Below are positions 7,394-15,522 of a stretch of DNA of 38,624 nucleotides, one piece after another. How positions within the stretch are numbered: position 1 is the first letter of the stretch; the number at the start of each line of letters is the position of its first letter. The notes beneath the pieces are model-generated. The model was not told where the DNA came from and made no database searches. It worked only from the letters and a program-made list of their open reading frames with translations. Origin of the DNA: Burkholderiaceae bacterium (GTDB lineage Bacteria > Pseudomonadota > Gammaproteobacteria > Burkholderiales > Burkholderiaceae). The position numbers and the translations under genes were made by a program. The stretch covers positions 1-38,624 of the forward strand of contig CANFME010000012.1 of the NCBI GenBank assembly GCA_947448305.1, read 5' to 3'.

Positions 7394-8587
7394 TTATATA
7401 ACCTTTTTCTCTTGAAGTTTTTTAATATCATCTTCGCTATAGCCAAGTGATTGAAGTAATTCTAAATTATCTGCCCCTTTAGCATGCAAAGTAAAACTAA
7501 CAGCCGCTGGGGTTCTAGATAACTTAATTGGGGTTGCAACTAACTCTATAGGACCTCTTTTTGGATCGGTTACTTTGACAGCAACTCCCAAATGCTCAAC
7601 TTGAGCATCTTGAAATACCTCTGCCATATTGTATATTGGACCACAGGGGATACTTTTCTCATTCAATTTCTCAATCCAATAAGAGGTTGTTTGTTTGACG
7701 AACTCTTTATTTAATTCATTGTTGACAAATTCTCGTCTAGATGTCCGCCCTTTTAATGTTTGTAATTCAGAATCATCTCTTAAATCAGGACGATTTAATA
7801 CATCACATAGGGCGTAGTATTGCCCATTACCCGAAGCGCCTAAATTGAAGTATCCATCGCCTGATTGATAAACTCCCATGGGTGTTGAAAAGGGATGATC
7901 ATTACCTGCTTGTGGAGGAATATCGTGATCAACTAAGTATCTTGCCGCTTGGAAATCACATAAACCAATCATGGATTGCAAAAGATTGGATTGGACCCAT
8001 TGGCCTTTGCCAGATTGTTCACGCTCGAGTAAAGCAACCAAAATTCCAATTGCTGCATAATTTCCTGCAGTTGAATCGGATACGGCAATTCCTGCACGCA
8101 CAGGACCTTGTCCTGGGATGCCAGTGATCGACATTAAGCCACCCATACCTTGCGCAATTTGATCAAAGCCTGCGCGATTAGCATAAGGGCCGTCTTGACC
8201 AAAGCCTGAAATACTTCCCATGATGATTCTTGGATTTATTTTAGAGAGTGTTTCGTAATCAATTTTCAATCGATGTTTAACATCCGGTCGAAAATTTTCA
8301 ACTACGACATCCGCATCTTTTACTAAGCGATACAAAATTTCAAGACCTTCAGGCTCTTTAAAATTAAGCGTTAATGAGCGCTTATTGCGATGTAAGTTTA
8401 GGTTGTCGTAGTTATCTCTTCCACCAATCACACCCTCGTTGGCTTCGACACCATCGGGTGATTCGACTTTTAATACTTCTGCACCAAAATCAGCAAAAAA
8501 ACGAACGCAAGTAGGTCCGGCCCTCACTCTGGTTAAATCTAAAATTTTTAGGTGCTTTAAAGCACTTGAGTCAGCGGTTTTAATCAT
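7394..8587 (-). CDS. CaiB/BaiF family (class III) CoA-transferase
   Basis: The 397-residue length is typical of class III CoA-transferases. Motifs include LKILDLTRVRAGP (13-25), FGAEVLKVE (34-42), NKRSLTLN (68-75), DVVVENFRP (93-101), SGFGQDGPY (127-135) and GIAVSDSTAG (166-175), where Asp171 aligns with the catalytic Asp169 of formyl-CoA transferase. Such enzymes move CoA between carboxylic acids through aspartyl-CoA and formyl-like anhydride intermediates. It is the first gene of a two-gene minus-strand operon with the crotonase; together they would activate a carboxylic acid and modify the acyl chain. The Bug 2 gene, about 120 bases upstream on the same strand, may bring in that acid. Donor and acceptor acids are unknown. 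Confidence 0.92.
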   Translation of the reverse strand: MIKTADSSALKHLKILDLTRVRAGPTCVRFFADFGAEVLKVESPDGVEANEGVIGGRDNYDNLNLHRNKRSLTLNFKEPEGLEILYRLVKDADVVVENFRPDVKHRLKIDYETLSKINPRIIMGSISGFGQDGPYANRAGFDQIAQGMGGLMSITGIPGQGPVRAGIAVSDSTAGNYAAIGILVALLEREQSGKGQWVQSNLLQSMIGLCDFQAARYLVDHDIPPQAGNDHPFSTPMGVYQSGDGYFNLGASGNGQYYALCDVLNRPDLRDDSELQTLKGRTSRREFVNNELNKEFVKQTTSYWIEKLNEKSIPCGPIYNMAEVFQDAQVEHLGVAVKVTDPKRGPIELVATPIKLSRTPAAVSFTLHAKGADNLELLQSLGYSEDDIKKLQEKKVI

Positions 8588-8705
8588 GGTTTGTCTCTTG
8601 ATAAATAGATGTCTACGACTTGGTTTTAATTTTTAGGTTCCATCATAACATTTGGGATTCTACACACAGACATTCTTTAAACTTTTTTAGAGATTACCTT
8701 AGAGT

Positions 8706-9689
8706 TTAATCCTCTGGGGTAAATCCGATTTCAGCTACGATTTTTTGCCATTTGGCAGAATCACTTTTTAATTGTTGTCCCAATTCATTAGGAGTGGTTG
8801 GATAAGGTGTTAAATAAGAAACTGCTAACGCGTTCACAAATTCTTGATTATTCAAAACAGATTGAATTTGAGTATTTAATTTTTGAATCGTTTCTTTTGA
8901 ACTTCCAGCGGGCAAGAAAAATCCATACCATTCAGAAAAGTTGAAGTCCTTAAAGCCTTGTTCCTTCATGGTTGGAATATTCGGTGTGAAAGGGTTGCGC
9001 TGCCCATCACTAGTCCCTAGAAGTCGACACTTACCTGATTTGGTGTATTGTGTAAACTCTCCAGTGGGACCAACGACGGCTGCAATTTGACCACTAATCA
9101 GTTCTAAGATTGCTGGCTGAGTTCCTCTATATGCAACATGTCGAAGGTCAACATCACTTGATTTACCGATAAGATGGCCAATAAAGTGTGGCGATGAACC
9201 AGATGCTGGAGAACCGAAGTTAGCAAGTTTTGGGTGAGCTTTACACCATAGTAAAAAATCAGCAATATTTTTTACTGTTTCTGGAACTAGGGGTCCTATT
9301 GCGAGTCCATAATCAAATTTAGCAGCCCCTGAGACCGGAACGATATCTAGCATTGGATCATAAGGTAATTTTTTATAAGTATGCGGATAAATACCTAACA
9401 TTGACATTGGTGTTAATAGAATGGTTGAACCATCAGCGATAGCACTTTTTACAAAATGGACAGCAATTTGACCACCAGCACCGGTTTTATTTTCACAGAC
9501 TACATTATGTGCATAATTACCATTCAATTTTTCAGAGACTCTGCGAGCCACGATATCAGCTGTGCCACCAGGGGCAAAACCAACAATAATTTTAGCGTTC
9601 TCTAATTTTAAATGTTGGGCATGCAACGAATTGAAACCAGTGCCCAAACCCAAAGCAGTAATTTGTACAAATTGACGACGTGTCAGCAT
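8706..9689 (-). CDS. Bug/TctC-family solute receptor (no. 2), with Tat-like signal
   Basis: About 327 residues with Bug-family blocks: AKIIVGFAPGGTADIVARR, ENKTGAGGQIAV, LRHVAYRGTQPAILE and a C-terminal WQKIVAEIGFTPED. The N-terminus MLTRRQFVQITALGLG has a twin-arginine-type RR-x-F motif, unlike the Sec-type signals of the other receptors here. I chose the ATG at 9689 because CGGAG (9695-9699) lies five bases upstream; the in-frame ATG at 9725 would add 12 residues and has no comparable site. It lies upstream of, and on the same strand as, the CoA-transferase and crotonase genes, with a 118-base gap in which no clear terminator is visible. Confidence 0.88.
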   Translation of the reverse strand: MLTRRQFVQITALGLGTGFNSLHAQHLKLENAKIIVGFAPGGTADIVARRVSEKLNGNYAHNVVCENKTGAGGQIAVHFVKSAIADGSTILLTPMSMLGIYPHTYKKLPYDPMLDIVPVSGAAKFDYGLAIGPLVPETVKNIADFLLWCKAHPKLANFGSPASGSSPHFIGHLIGKSSDVDLRHVAYRGTQPAILELISGQIAAVVGPTGEFTQYTKSGKCRLLGTSDGQRNPFTPNIPTMKEQGFKDFNFSEWYGFFLPAGSSKETIQKLNTQIQSVLNNQEFVNALAVSYLTPYPTTPNELGQQLKSDSAKWQKIVAEIGFTPED

Positions 9690-9820
9690 AGGATCTCCGA
9701 TCATTAATTGCTTAAAAGATAACATACTTTACGCAAGAAAATACCTTTTCAATCCGCCCTTATGCTAAATTGAAGGCATATTAAAATTGATGAATAAATT
9801 AATTAGTAAACGGAGACAGC

Positions 9821-10816
9821 GTGAAAAATTGGCTGAATAAGATACTGTTCGTAAAACTTTTGGGGCTATCGGTATTGGTGGGTATCAATCCCATTACTAC
9901 CTTTGCGCAATCGAGCGATTACCCTAGTCGTGCAATAAAAATTATTGTCCCAATAGCCCCTGGAGGGGGGACTGATATTATTGGGCGAAAAGTTGCTCAG
10001 AAATTAGGCGAGATTCTACATCAATCTGCTTTTGTTGAAAACAAGGCTGGAGCAGGGTCCTTAATTGGTACCGATTTTGTTGCCAAAGCAACTCCTGACG
10101 GGTATACCCTTTTAGTTGGTGGCCTATTTAATATGGTCATGAATAAAGCGTTAATGAAGAACTTATCTTACGATCCAGCCAAAGATTTCATCCCAGTAGG
10201 TTATGTTTCTTCTTATCCCTTTGTTTTCACTGTGAGACCTGATTTGCCGGTCAAGGACTTCCCGGATTTTGTTAGGTATGCCAAAGAAAGACCGGGTCAA
10301 TTGTCCTATGGATCAGCTGGTATTGGAACCTTACAACATGTATGGGTACATGTTCTTACTACTAACTTAGGTTTAGACTTAGTTCACGTCCCCTTTAAAG
10401 GTGCACCTCCCGCTTATCAAGAAATGATGGCTGGACGTCTAGATGTTATTTTTGATAATATTTCAGCAGTTAAAGCTTACGTTCAGTCCGCAAAATTAAA
10501 AGGCATCGCTACATCTGGTGAGAGCCGATCCGTTTTTTTACCTGAAATACCCACTATCAATGAATCCAACCTGACGAAATTTACTGGCGAGAGTTGGTTT
10601 GGTATTTTTGCTCCAGCCGGAACACCCCCAGCAGTCATTAGTAAGTTGAGAGAGGCGATGACCCAAATCAACAAAGACCCTGAATTTATCTTACAAGTCG
10701 AGAAAGATGGTGGTCGAGTATTGAACGTGGCTCAAAATGAGCAAGATAAATTTTTAATTTCACAAATCAATTTGTGGGTACCTAGCGTCAATAAAAGTAA
10801 ATTGAAGCTTGATTAA
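9821..10816 (+). CDS. Bug/TctC-family solute receptor (no. 3)
   Basis: This 331-residue receptor has a signal peptide ending near TFAQ, then YPSRAIKIIVPIAPGGGTD, VENKAGAGSLIG, DGYTLLVG and LVHVPFKGAPPAYQE. The GTG start has GGAG (9812-9815) five bases upstream. The C-terminus (INLWVPSVNKSKLKLD) lacks the common closing helix ending in a KAAGI-like sequence, marking it as the most divergent of the six. It is the first gene of a tight operon with a lyase and another receptor, and it diverges from receptor no. 2 across about 130 bases that should hold both promoters. Confidence 0.9.
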   Translation: MKNWLNKILFVKLLGLSVLVGINPITTFAQSSDYPSRAIKIIVPIAPGGGTDIIGRKVAQKLGEILHQSAFVENKAGAGSLIGTDFVAKATPDGYTLLVGGLFNMVMNKALMKNLSYDPAKDFIPVGYVSSYPFVFTVRPDLPVKDFPDFVRYAKERPGQLSYGSAGIGTLQHVWVHVLTTNLGLDLVHVPFKGAPPAYQEMMAGRLDVIFDNISAVKAYVQSAKLKGIATSGESRSVFLPEIPTINESNLTKFTGESWFGIFAPAGTPPAVISKLREAMTQINKDPEFILQVEKDGGRVLNVAQNEQDKFLISQINLWVPSVNKSKLKLD

Positions 10817-10836
10817 ATTTGAATGAATCAGAAAAA

Positions 10837-11721
10837 ATGAATAGTAGATTAAAGATTGATCAGATGCGTGAGCAGTTTAAAAAGAGGTTAGCCGAACCTG
10901 AAATCATCATTGCTCCCGGGGTACATGACATGGTTTCCTTGCGTTTAGCAGATAGCTTTGGCTTTGAGGCGCTTTATATGACCGGTTACGGCACGGTGGC
11001 TTCTTCTTTAGGTCTGCCGGATGCAGGACTCGCTTCCTATACGCAAATGCTCGAGAAGGTACAGATGATGGCGGCGATGGCAAAGACGCCTTTGATCGCG
11101 GATGGTGACACAGGCTACGGCGGATTACTCAATATTCAACATACGATTCGAGGATATGAGCATGCTGGAGTAGTCGCCATTCAGTTAGAAGATCAAGAGT
11201 TCCCCAAAAAATGTGGACATACTCCGAGTAGACGTGTCATCCCAATGAATGATATGGTGAAAAAAATTCAGGTGGCTAGTGATAGTCGATCTGACAAGAA
11301 CTTTCTGATCATTGCTAGAACGGATGCGAGAACATCACTTGGCATTGATGAGGCATTAAAAAGAGGAGAAGCTTACGCAAAAGCCGGAGCTGATATTTTA
11401 TTTATTGAATCACCTGAATCGTTAGCTGAAATGCAAATGATTGGTAAGCAGTTTGATCTCCCGGTATTAGCAAATATGGTTGATACCGGAAAGACGCCAG
11501 TTCTCTCTCGAGATGAATTACAGGCAATTGGTTATCAGTTAGCTATTTTCCCTGTAACAGCATTGCTTGCCAGTGTAAAAGCAATGCAACAAGTTTATGC
11601 TGGGTTTAAAGCGCAAGGTTCCTCAGTGCAAATGGCTGATCAATTATACGAATTTAATGAGTTATCAAAACTCATGGGATTTGAAGAAGTTTGGGATTTT
11701 GAAAAAAAGTATGCTGATTAA
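10837..11721 (+). CDS. Isocitrate lyase/PEP mutase superfamily lyase
   Basis: About 294 residues of the TIM-barrel isocitrate lyase/phosphonomutase family. Visible are APGVHDMVSLR (26-36), YMTGYGT (47-53), IADGDTGYG (87-95) with the metal-binding aspartates, QLEDQ (116-120) and the flexible-loop motif PKKCGH (123-128), whose cysteine is the catalytic base in C-C lyases such as methylisocitrate lyase and dimethylmalate lyase. The KKCGH loop argues for a lyase rather than a phosphonomutase. The ATG at 10837 is preferred; an in-frame TTG at 10819 is possible and neither has a strong ribosome site, so translation may be coupled to the upstream receptor. It sits between two Bug receptors. Likely substrates are 2-methylisocitrate-like or dimethylmalate-like acids, but this is inference. 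Confidence 0.88.
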   Translation: MNSRLKIDQMREQFKKRLAEPEIIIAPGVHDMVSLRLADSFGFEALYMTGYGTVASSLGLPDAGLASYTQMLEKVQMMAAMAKTPLIADGDTGYGGLLNIQHTIRGYEHAGVVAIQLEDQEFPKKCGHTPSRRVIPMNDMVKKIQVASDSRSDKNFLIIARTDARTSLGIDEALKRGEAYAKAGADILFIESPESLAEMQMIGKQFDLPVLANMVDTGKTPVLSRDELQAIGYQLAIFPVTALLASVKAMQQVYAGFKAQGSSVQMADQLYEFNELSKLMGFEEVWDFEKKYAD

Positions 11722-11750
11722 TGATTGAAAAAGATTTTAAGGAGTGTCAT

Positions 11751-12746
11751 TTGAAAAATAGAAATTTCATGTATCAATGGTTAATTGGGATATTTAGTCT
11801 TTTATGTCTAGCATTGCAGCCGAGTCTTGCTCAAACGTCAAAAAGTACCTACCCCAACAAATCAATTCGTTTAATCATTCCCTTTGCACCTGCTGGCGTC
11901 ACTGATACTAGTGGCAGGTATATAGCCGATCAGTTATCAAAAAAGTTGGGTCAGTCCGTGATCGTAGAAAACAGAACTGGTGCTTCCGGCAATATTGGTA
12001 CAGGCTTCGTAGCTCAGGCCGAGCCTGATGGTTACACTTTGGTGTTGGGCTTTGATGGTACCTTAGTGATCAATCCTAATGTCTTTGCGAAGATTCCCTT
12101 TGACTCGGTAAAAGATTTTTCTCCAGTTGGAAAAATTGGTGATGCAGTATTAATTTTGGTTGCCAATAACAATTTCCCAGGTAAAACATTATCGGAAGTA
12201 ATTCAGATATCCAAAAAAGATCCAAATGGTTTATCGTATGGCACTTCTGGGACAGGCGGTACTCCGCACATTGCCGGCGAATTACTCAAGCAAAAGACGG
12301 GTGCAAATCTTATTCATATTCCTTATAAAGGGGGAGGGCAGGCTTTGATTGATGTTCTTGGCGGAAGTATTCCCCTAGTCTATACCGCAGTTGCAGGTGC
12401 TGCGCAATATGTCAACACGAATCGCTTAACTGCCATAGCGGTATCGAGTAAAACGAGAGCACCATCTCTACCAAACGTGCCAACATTTATTGAAAGTGGC
12501 GTACCTAATTTTGAAGTGAGCTCTTGGGTTGGCCTACTAGCTCCTGCTGGAACTCCTAAACCAATTATTCAAAAACTAAATGCTGCTCTGAATGAGATTT
12601 TAAGTTCAAAAGAGGGAAGAGATCGCTTAGAGGAGATGGGTATTGTTGCCACCCCAGAAACTCCGGAACAATTTGAAGAGCAAATCAAAGTGGATCTTGC
12701 AAAATATAAGGCAGTTGTCAAAGCCGCTCAGATTAAAGTTGAATAG
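11751..12746 (+). CDS. Bug/TctC-family solute receptor (no. 4)
   Basis: A 331-residue receptor with signal peptide MKNRNFMYQWLIGIFSLLC.. ending near SLAQ, then YPNKSIRLIIPFAPAGVTD, VENRTGASGNIG, DGYTLVLG, LIHIPYKGGGQALID and a C-terminal YKAVVKAAQIKVE. The PGG triplet common after the first strand is PAG here. The TTG at 11751 is my start because GGAG (11741-11744) precedes it by six bases and it begins a standard signal peptide. The ATG at 11721, overlapping the stop of the lyase gene as ATGA, would add ten residues with the ribosome site inside them. It closes the receptor-lyase-receptor operon. Confidence 0.9.
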   Translation: MKNRNFMYQWLIGIFSLLCLALQPSLAQTSKSTYPNKSIRLIIPFAPAGVTDTSGRYIADQLSKKLGQSVIVENRTGASGNIGTGFVAQAEPDGYTLVLGFDGTLVINPNVFAKIPFDSVKDFSPVGKIGDAVLILVANNNFPGKTLSEVIQISKKDPNGLSYGTSGTGGTPHIAGELLKQKTGANLIHIPYKGGGQALIDVLGGSIPLVYTAVAGAAQYVNTNRLTAIAVSSKTRAPSLPNVPTFIESGVPNFEVSSWVGLLAPAGTPKPIIQKLNAALNEILSSKEGRDRLEEMGIVATPETPEQFEEQIKVDLAKYKAVVKAAQIKVE

Positions 12747-12762
12747 AATTAACCAAAGCAAA

Positions 12763-12791
12763 AAAATAGGCCTTTTTAAAAGGCCTATTTT
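12763..12791. terminator. Bidirectional intrinsic terminator between Bug 4 and htpG
   Basis: AAAATAGGCCTT and AAGGCCTATTTT form a 12-bp perfect stem around a TTTAA loop, with A-rich and T-rich flanks, between convergent genes. It can end transcription in both directions. Confidence 0.88.
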
Positions 12792-12808
12792 AATTTCAAG
12801 GAAAGAAA

Positions 12809-14710
12809 TTAAGCTAGTAACATTTGATTCATGCGTTTTACAAAACTAGCAGGATCTTCAATGTGACCACCTTCTGCTAAAAGTGCTTGATCAAATAATA
12901 TATGTGCCCAATCATCAAAGTGATCAGTAGCAGATTCTATTTTTTTGACTAAAGGATGGTCTGGATTAATTTCCAAAATTGGCTTCGTATCAGGAGCTTG
13001 TTGACCTGCTGCTTTTAACATTCTTAGTAAGTTTCCGGACAACTCATTTTCATCAGCAATGAGGCAAGCTGGAGAATCTGTTAATCGCAGAGTGATCCTT
13101 ACATCCTTAGCTTTGTTTTCTAACGTCTTCTTCATTTTTTGTAAAAAATCGCTATGTTGCTTTTCAGCTTCTATTTGTTCTTCTTTTTCTTTTTCATCTG
13201 CTAAGTTTCCAAGGTCAAGACCACCTTTAGCGACAGATGTAAGTGACTTTCCAGCGAACTCAGTTAAATAAGAAAGCATCCATTCATCAACGCGGTCAAT
13301 CAGTAACAAGACTTCAATCCCTTTTTTCTTGAAGATTTCTAGATGAGGACTATTTTTAGCAGCCAGGTAAGACTCAGCCGTTACGAAATAAATCTTGTCT
13401 TGCCCCTCTTTCATGCGTTCTACATAAGCTTTTAAGGAGGTAGATTGAACATCAGAATCGTTCTGAGTACTTGCAAATCTCAATAAACCTGCAATTTTCT
13501 CTAAATTTGGAGCGTCTTCCCCAGTACCTTCTTTTAGGACTTGACCAAACTCATTCCAGAAATCTTGGTATTGAGCAAGCTTTGCTTCATCTTCACTATT
13601 GGCTAAGTCATCCAACATATTGAGTACACGCTTAGATGAACTCTCACGGATGAACTTTACATCTCTGGATTCTTGCAAAATTTCACGGGATACATTGAGA
13701 GGTAAATCGGCAGAGTCAATAACGCCAGCTACAAATCGCAGGTAGGACGGCATGAGCTGCTCAGAGTCATCCATAATAAATATACGTTTGACGTATAACT
13801 TTAAACCGCTCCTTTTACTTCTATCCCATAAATCAAAGGGGGCCTTTTTCGGCACAAAGAGGAGTTGCGTGAATTCACTTCTGCCTTCAACGCGGTTATG
13901 AGAATAGCAAAGAGGCGCCTCGAAATCATGTGAAATACTTTTGTAGAAGTCTTGATATTGTTCTTCGGTGATATCGTTTTTATTTCTAGTCCAAAGTGCA
14001 CTAGCTTCATTTACGTTTTCGAGTTCAGTTGACGTAACCTGTTTTTTCTCTTCATCATTCCAATCTTCTTTATACATCTGAATTGGAATAGAAATATGGT
14101 CAGAATATTTGCGGATGATTGATTTGATTTTCCAACTAGAGAGGAGTTCATCTTCTTCTGGTTTTAAATGCAAGATGATGGTCGTACCTCTTTTTGCACG
14201 TATTATCGGTTCAATTGTAAACTCACCGTCACCTTGAGATTCCCAACGAACCCCATCCTCTGCAGTAAGACCTGCTTTACGTGACTCAACGGTTACCTTG
14301 TCAGCAACAATGAAGCCAGAATAAAAACCAACCCCAAATTGACCAATCAAAGAGGCATCTTTTTGTTGATCTCCAGAAAGTTTGGAAAAGAATTCTTTGG
14401 TACCTGATTTTGCGATGGTACCTAAATTAGCAATCACTTCTTCGCGGCTCATCCCAATACCGTTATCTGTAATTGATATTGTTTTTGCGACAGGATCTAA
14501 AGCAACTTGAATCGCTAATTCGCTATCAGATTCGTATAAGTTTGGCTGATTGATGGCTTCAAAACGAAGTTTGTCGGATGCGTCGGATGCATTTGAAATC
14601 AGTTCTCTAAGAAAAATCTCTTTGTTAGAGTACAAAGAATGAATCATTAATTTGAGTAATTGTTTAATTTCTGCTTGAAAATCAAGTGTTTCTTTATTTG
14701 CAACGGTCAT
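12809..14710 (-). CDS. htpG: HtpG, bacterial Hsp90 molecular chaperone
   Basis: A full-length 633-residue Hsp90. The N-terminal GHKL ATPase domain shows [18 protein letters not shown] (33-50) with Glu36 and Asn40, DNGIGM (82-87), GTIAKSGT (97-104) and [11 protein letters not shown] (123-133). The middle and C-terminal dimerisation domains follow in normal length. It folds and remodels cytosolic client proteins using ATP. AGGA precedes the ATG. The upstream sequence holds a good sigma-32 promoter (14763-14790). It interrupts a run of transport and catabolic genes and is convergent with receptor no. 4. Confidence 0.98.
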   Translation of the reverse strand: MTVANKETLDFQAEIKQLLKLMIHSLYSNKEIFLRELISNASDASDKLRFEAINQPNLYESDSELAIQVALDPVAKTISITDNGIGMSREEVIANLGTIAKSGTKEFFSKLSGDQQKDASLIGQFGVGFYSGFIVADKVTVESRKAGLTAEDGVRWESQGDGEFTIEPIIRAKRGTTIILHLKPEEDELLSSWKIKSIIRKYSDHISIPIQMYKEDWNDEEKKQVTSTELENVNEASALWTRNKNDITEEQYQDFYKSISHDFEAPLCYSHNRVEGRSEFTQLLFVPKKAPFDLWDRSKRSGLKLYVKRIFIMDDSEQLMPSYLRFVAGVIDSADLPLNVSREILQESRDVKFIRESSSKRVLNMLDDLANSEDEAKLAQYQDFWNEFGQVLKEGTGEDAPNLEKIAGLLRFASTQNDSDVQSTSLKAYVERMKEGQDKIYFVTAESYLAAKNSPHLEIFKKKGIEVLLLIDRVDEWMLSYLTEFAGKSLTSVAKGGLDLGNLADEKEKEEQIEAEKQHSDFLQKMKKTLENKAKDVRITLRLTDSPACLIADENELSGNLLRMLKAAGQQAPDTKPILEINPDHPLVKKIESATDHFDDWAHILFDQALLAEGGHIEDPASFVKRMNQMLLA

Positions 14711-14762
14711 TTTTTATCCTGAATAAGAGAAAATAATTAATAATTAAATACCAACTATTTTG

Positions 14763-14790
14763 ATATGAGGCTGAAATTTCAAATTTCAAG
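14763..14790 (-). promoter_or_regulatory. Sigma-32 (heat-shock) promoter of htpG
   Basis: Reading on the minus strand, CTTGAAA (14790-14784) is followed after 13 bases by CCTCATAT (14770-14763). The sigma-32 consensus is CTTGAAA and CCCCATNT with a 13-15 base spacer, so only one consensus base differs. Transcription would begin about 45-50 bases before the htpG ATG. Confidence 0.75.
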
Positions 14791-14841
14791 GGTTTAGCTA
14801 CAGGAATCTTCAATTTTTTTTAAGTAATGGCTTTCTTGATT

Positions 14842-14884
14842 AACTGTTTCGGTTTACAGTTCGAGGAAATAAAGAATCTATAAT
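14842..14884 (+). promoter_or_regulatory. Candidate promoter with 20-bp operator-like palindrome for the cupin/ABC operon
   Basis: AACTGT (14842-14847) and ACAGTT (14856-14861) are perfect inverted half-sites separated by eight bases. A consensus -10 box TATAAT lies at 14879-14884. No -35 box has ideal spacing (TTTACA at 14853-14858 is 20 bases from the -10), which fits a regulated promoter with the palindrome over the -35 region. The identity of the regulator is unknown. Confidence 0.4.
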
Positions 14885-14919
14885 CTAATTTATGTGAATT
14901 AAACAATAATGGAGACGTA

Positions 14920-15492
14920 ATGGAACACCCAAAAGGATATGTGAGAAGAATTGTTACTGGTCATGATGATCAGGGGAATTCTATAGTTACTGAAGATGGA
15001 CCAGCACCATCTGTTCATACAAACCCTAAAAGGGTTGGATATCATCTTACTAATTTGTGGTTAACCCATGAAATGCCTGTAAAAGTTGACAATGGGGCGG
15101 ATCCTACCTTGTCCCCACTGCAGTTAGAGCCTCCCAAAAATGGATCTGTTGTTCGAATCATCGAGTTTGGACCTGAAGGGGAATGGACTAAGCAGTTAGA
15201 TAATTCAGGGGCAAAAGAAGCTTTTGGTGCCATGGGGACTAATAAAGCTTCAACTTATAAAGAGGGTGGTCATCCTCTCATGCATCGTACAGAGTCAGTA
15301 GACTATGCTTTGGTTTTAGAGGGTGAAATCCATTTGGTTCTCGACAAAGAAGAACGGTTGATGCAGCAAGGTGATTTTTTAGTAGAAAGAGGCACGAGTC
15401 ATGCTTGGGCAAACCGCTCTGGTAAACCTTGCAAAATGCTTTTTGTATTAATAGATGGTACCTTTGATGCTGAGATTGCTAAACATTTTTAA
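14920..15492 (+). CDS. Small cupin-domain protein
   Basis: A 190-residue protein whose C-terminal half is a single cupin barrel: motif 1 around HPLMHRTESVDYALVLEGE (118-136) and motif 2 GDFLVERGTSHAWAN (151-165), giving His122, a nearby carboxylate and His161 as metal ligands. The N-terminal half (GYVRRIVTGHDDQGNS, about 6-21, and a central VVRIIEFGPEGEW) matches a group of stand-alone cupins often found near catabolic genes and not assigned a clear reaction. GGAGA precedes the ATG. It is the first gene of a six-gene operon leading into an ABC importer, so it may act on the imported compound, as a dioxygenase, isomerase or binding protein. Confidence 0.85.
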   Translation: MEHPKGYVRRIVTGHDDQGNSIVTEDGPAPSVHTNPKRVGYHLTNLWLTHEMPVKVDNGADPTLSPLQLEPPKNGSVVRIIEFGPEGEWTKQLDNSGAKEAFGAMGTNKASTYKEGGHPLMHRTESVDYALVLEGEIHLVLDKEERLMQQGDFLVERGTSHAWANRSGKPCKMLFVLIDGTFDAEIAKHF

Positions 15493-15522
15493 GACCATTA
15501 ATAACGAAATGGGAGATTTTGA

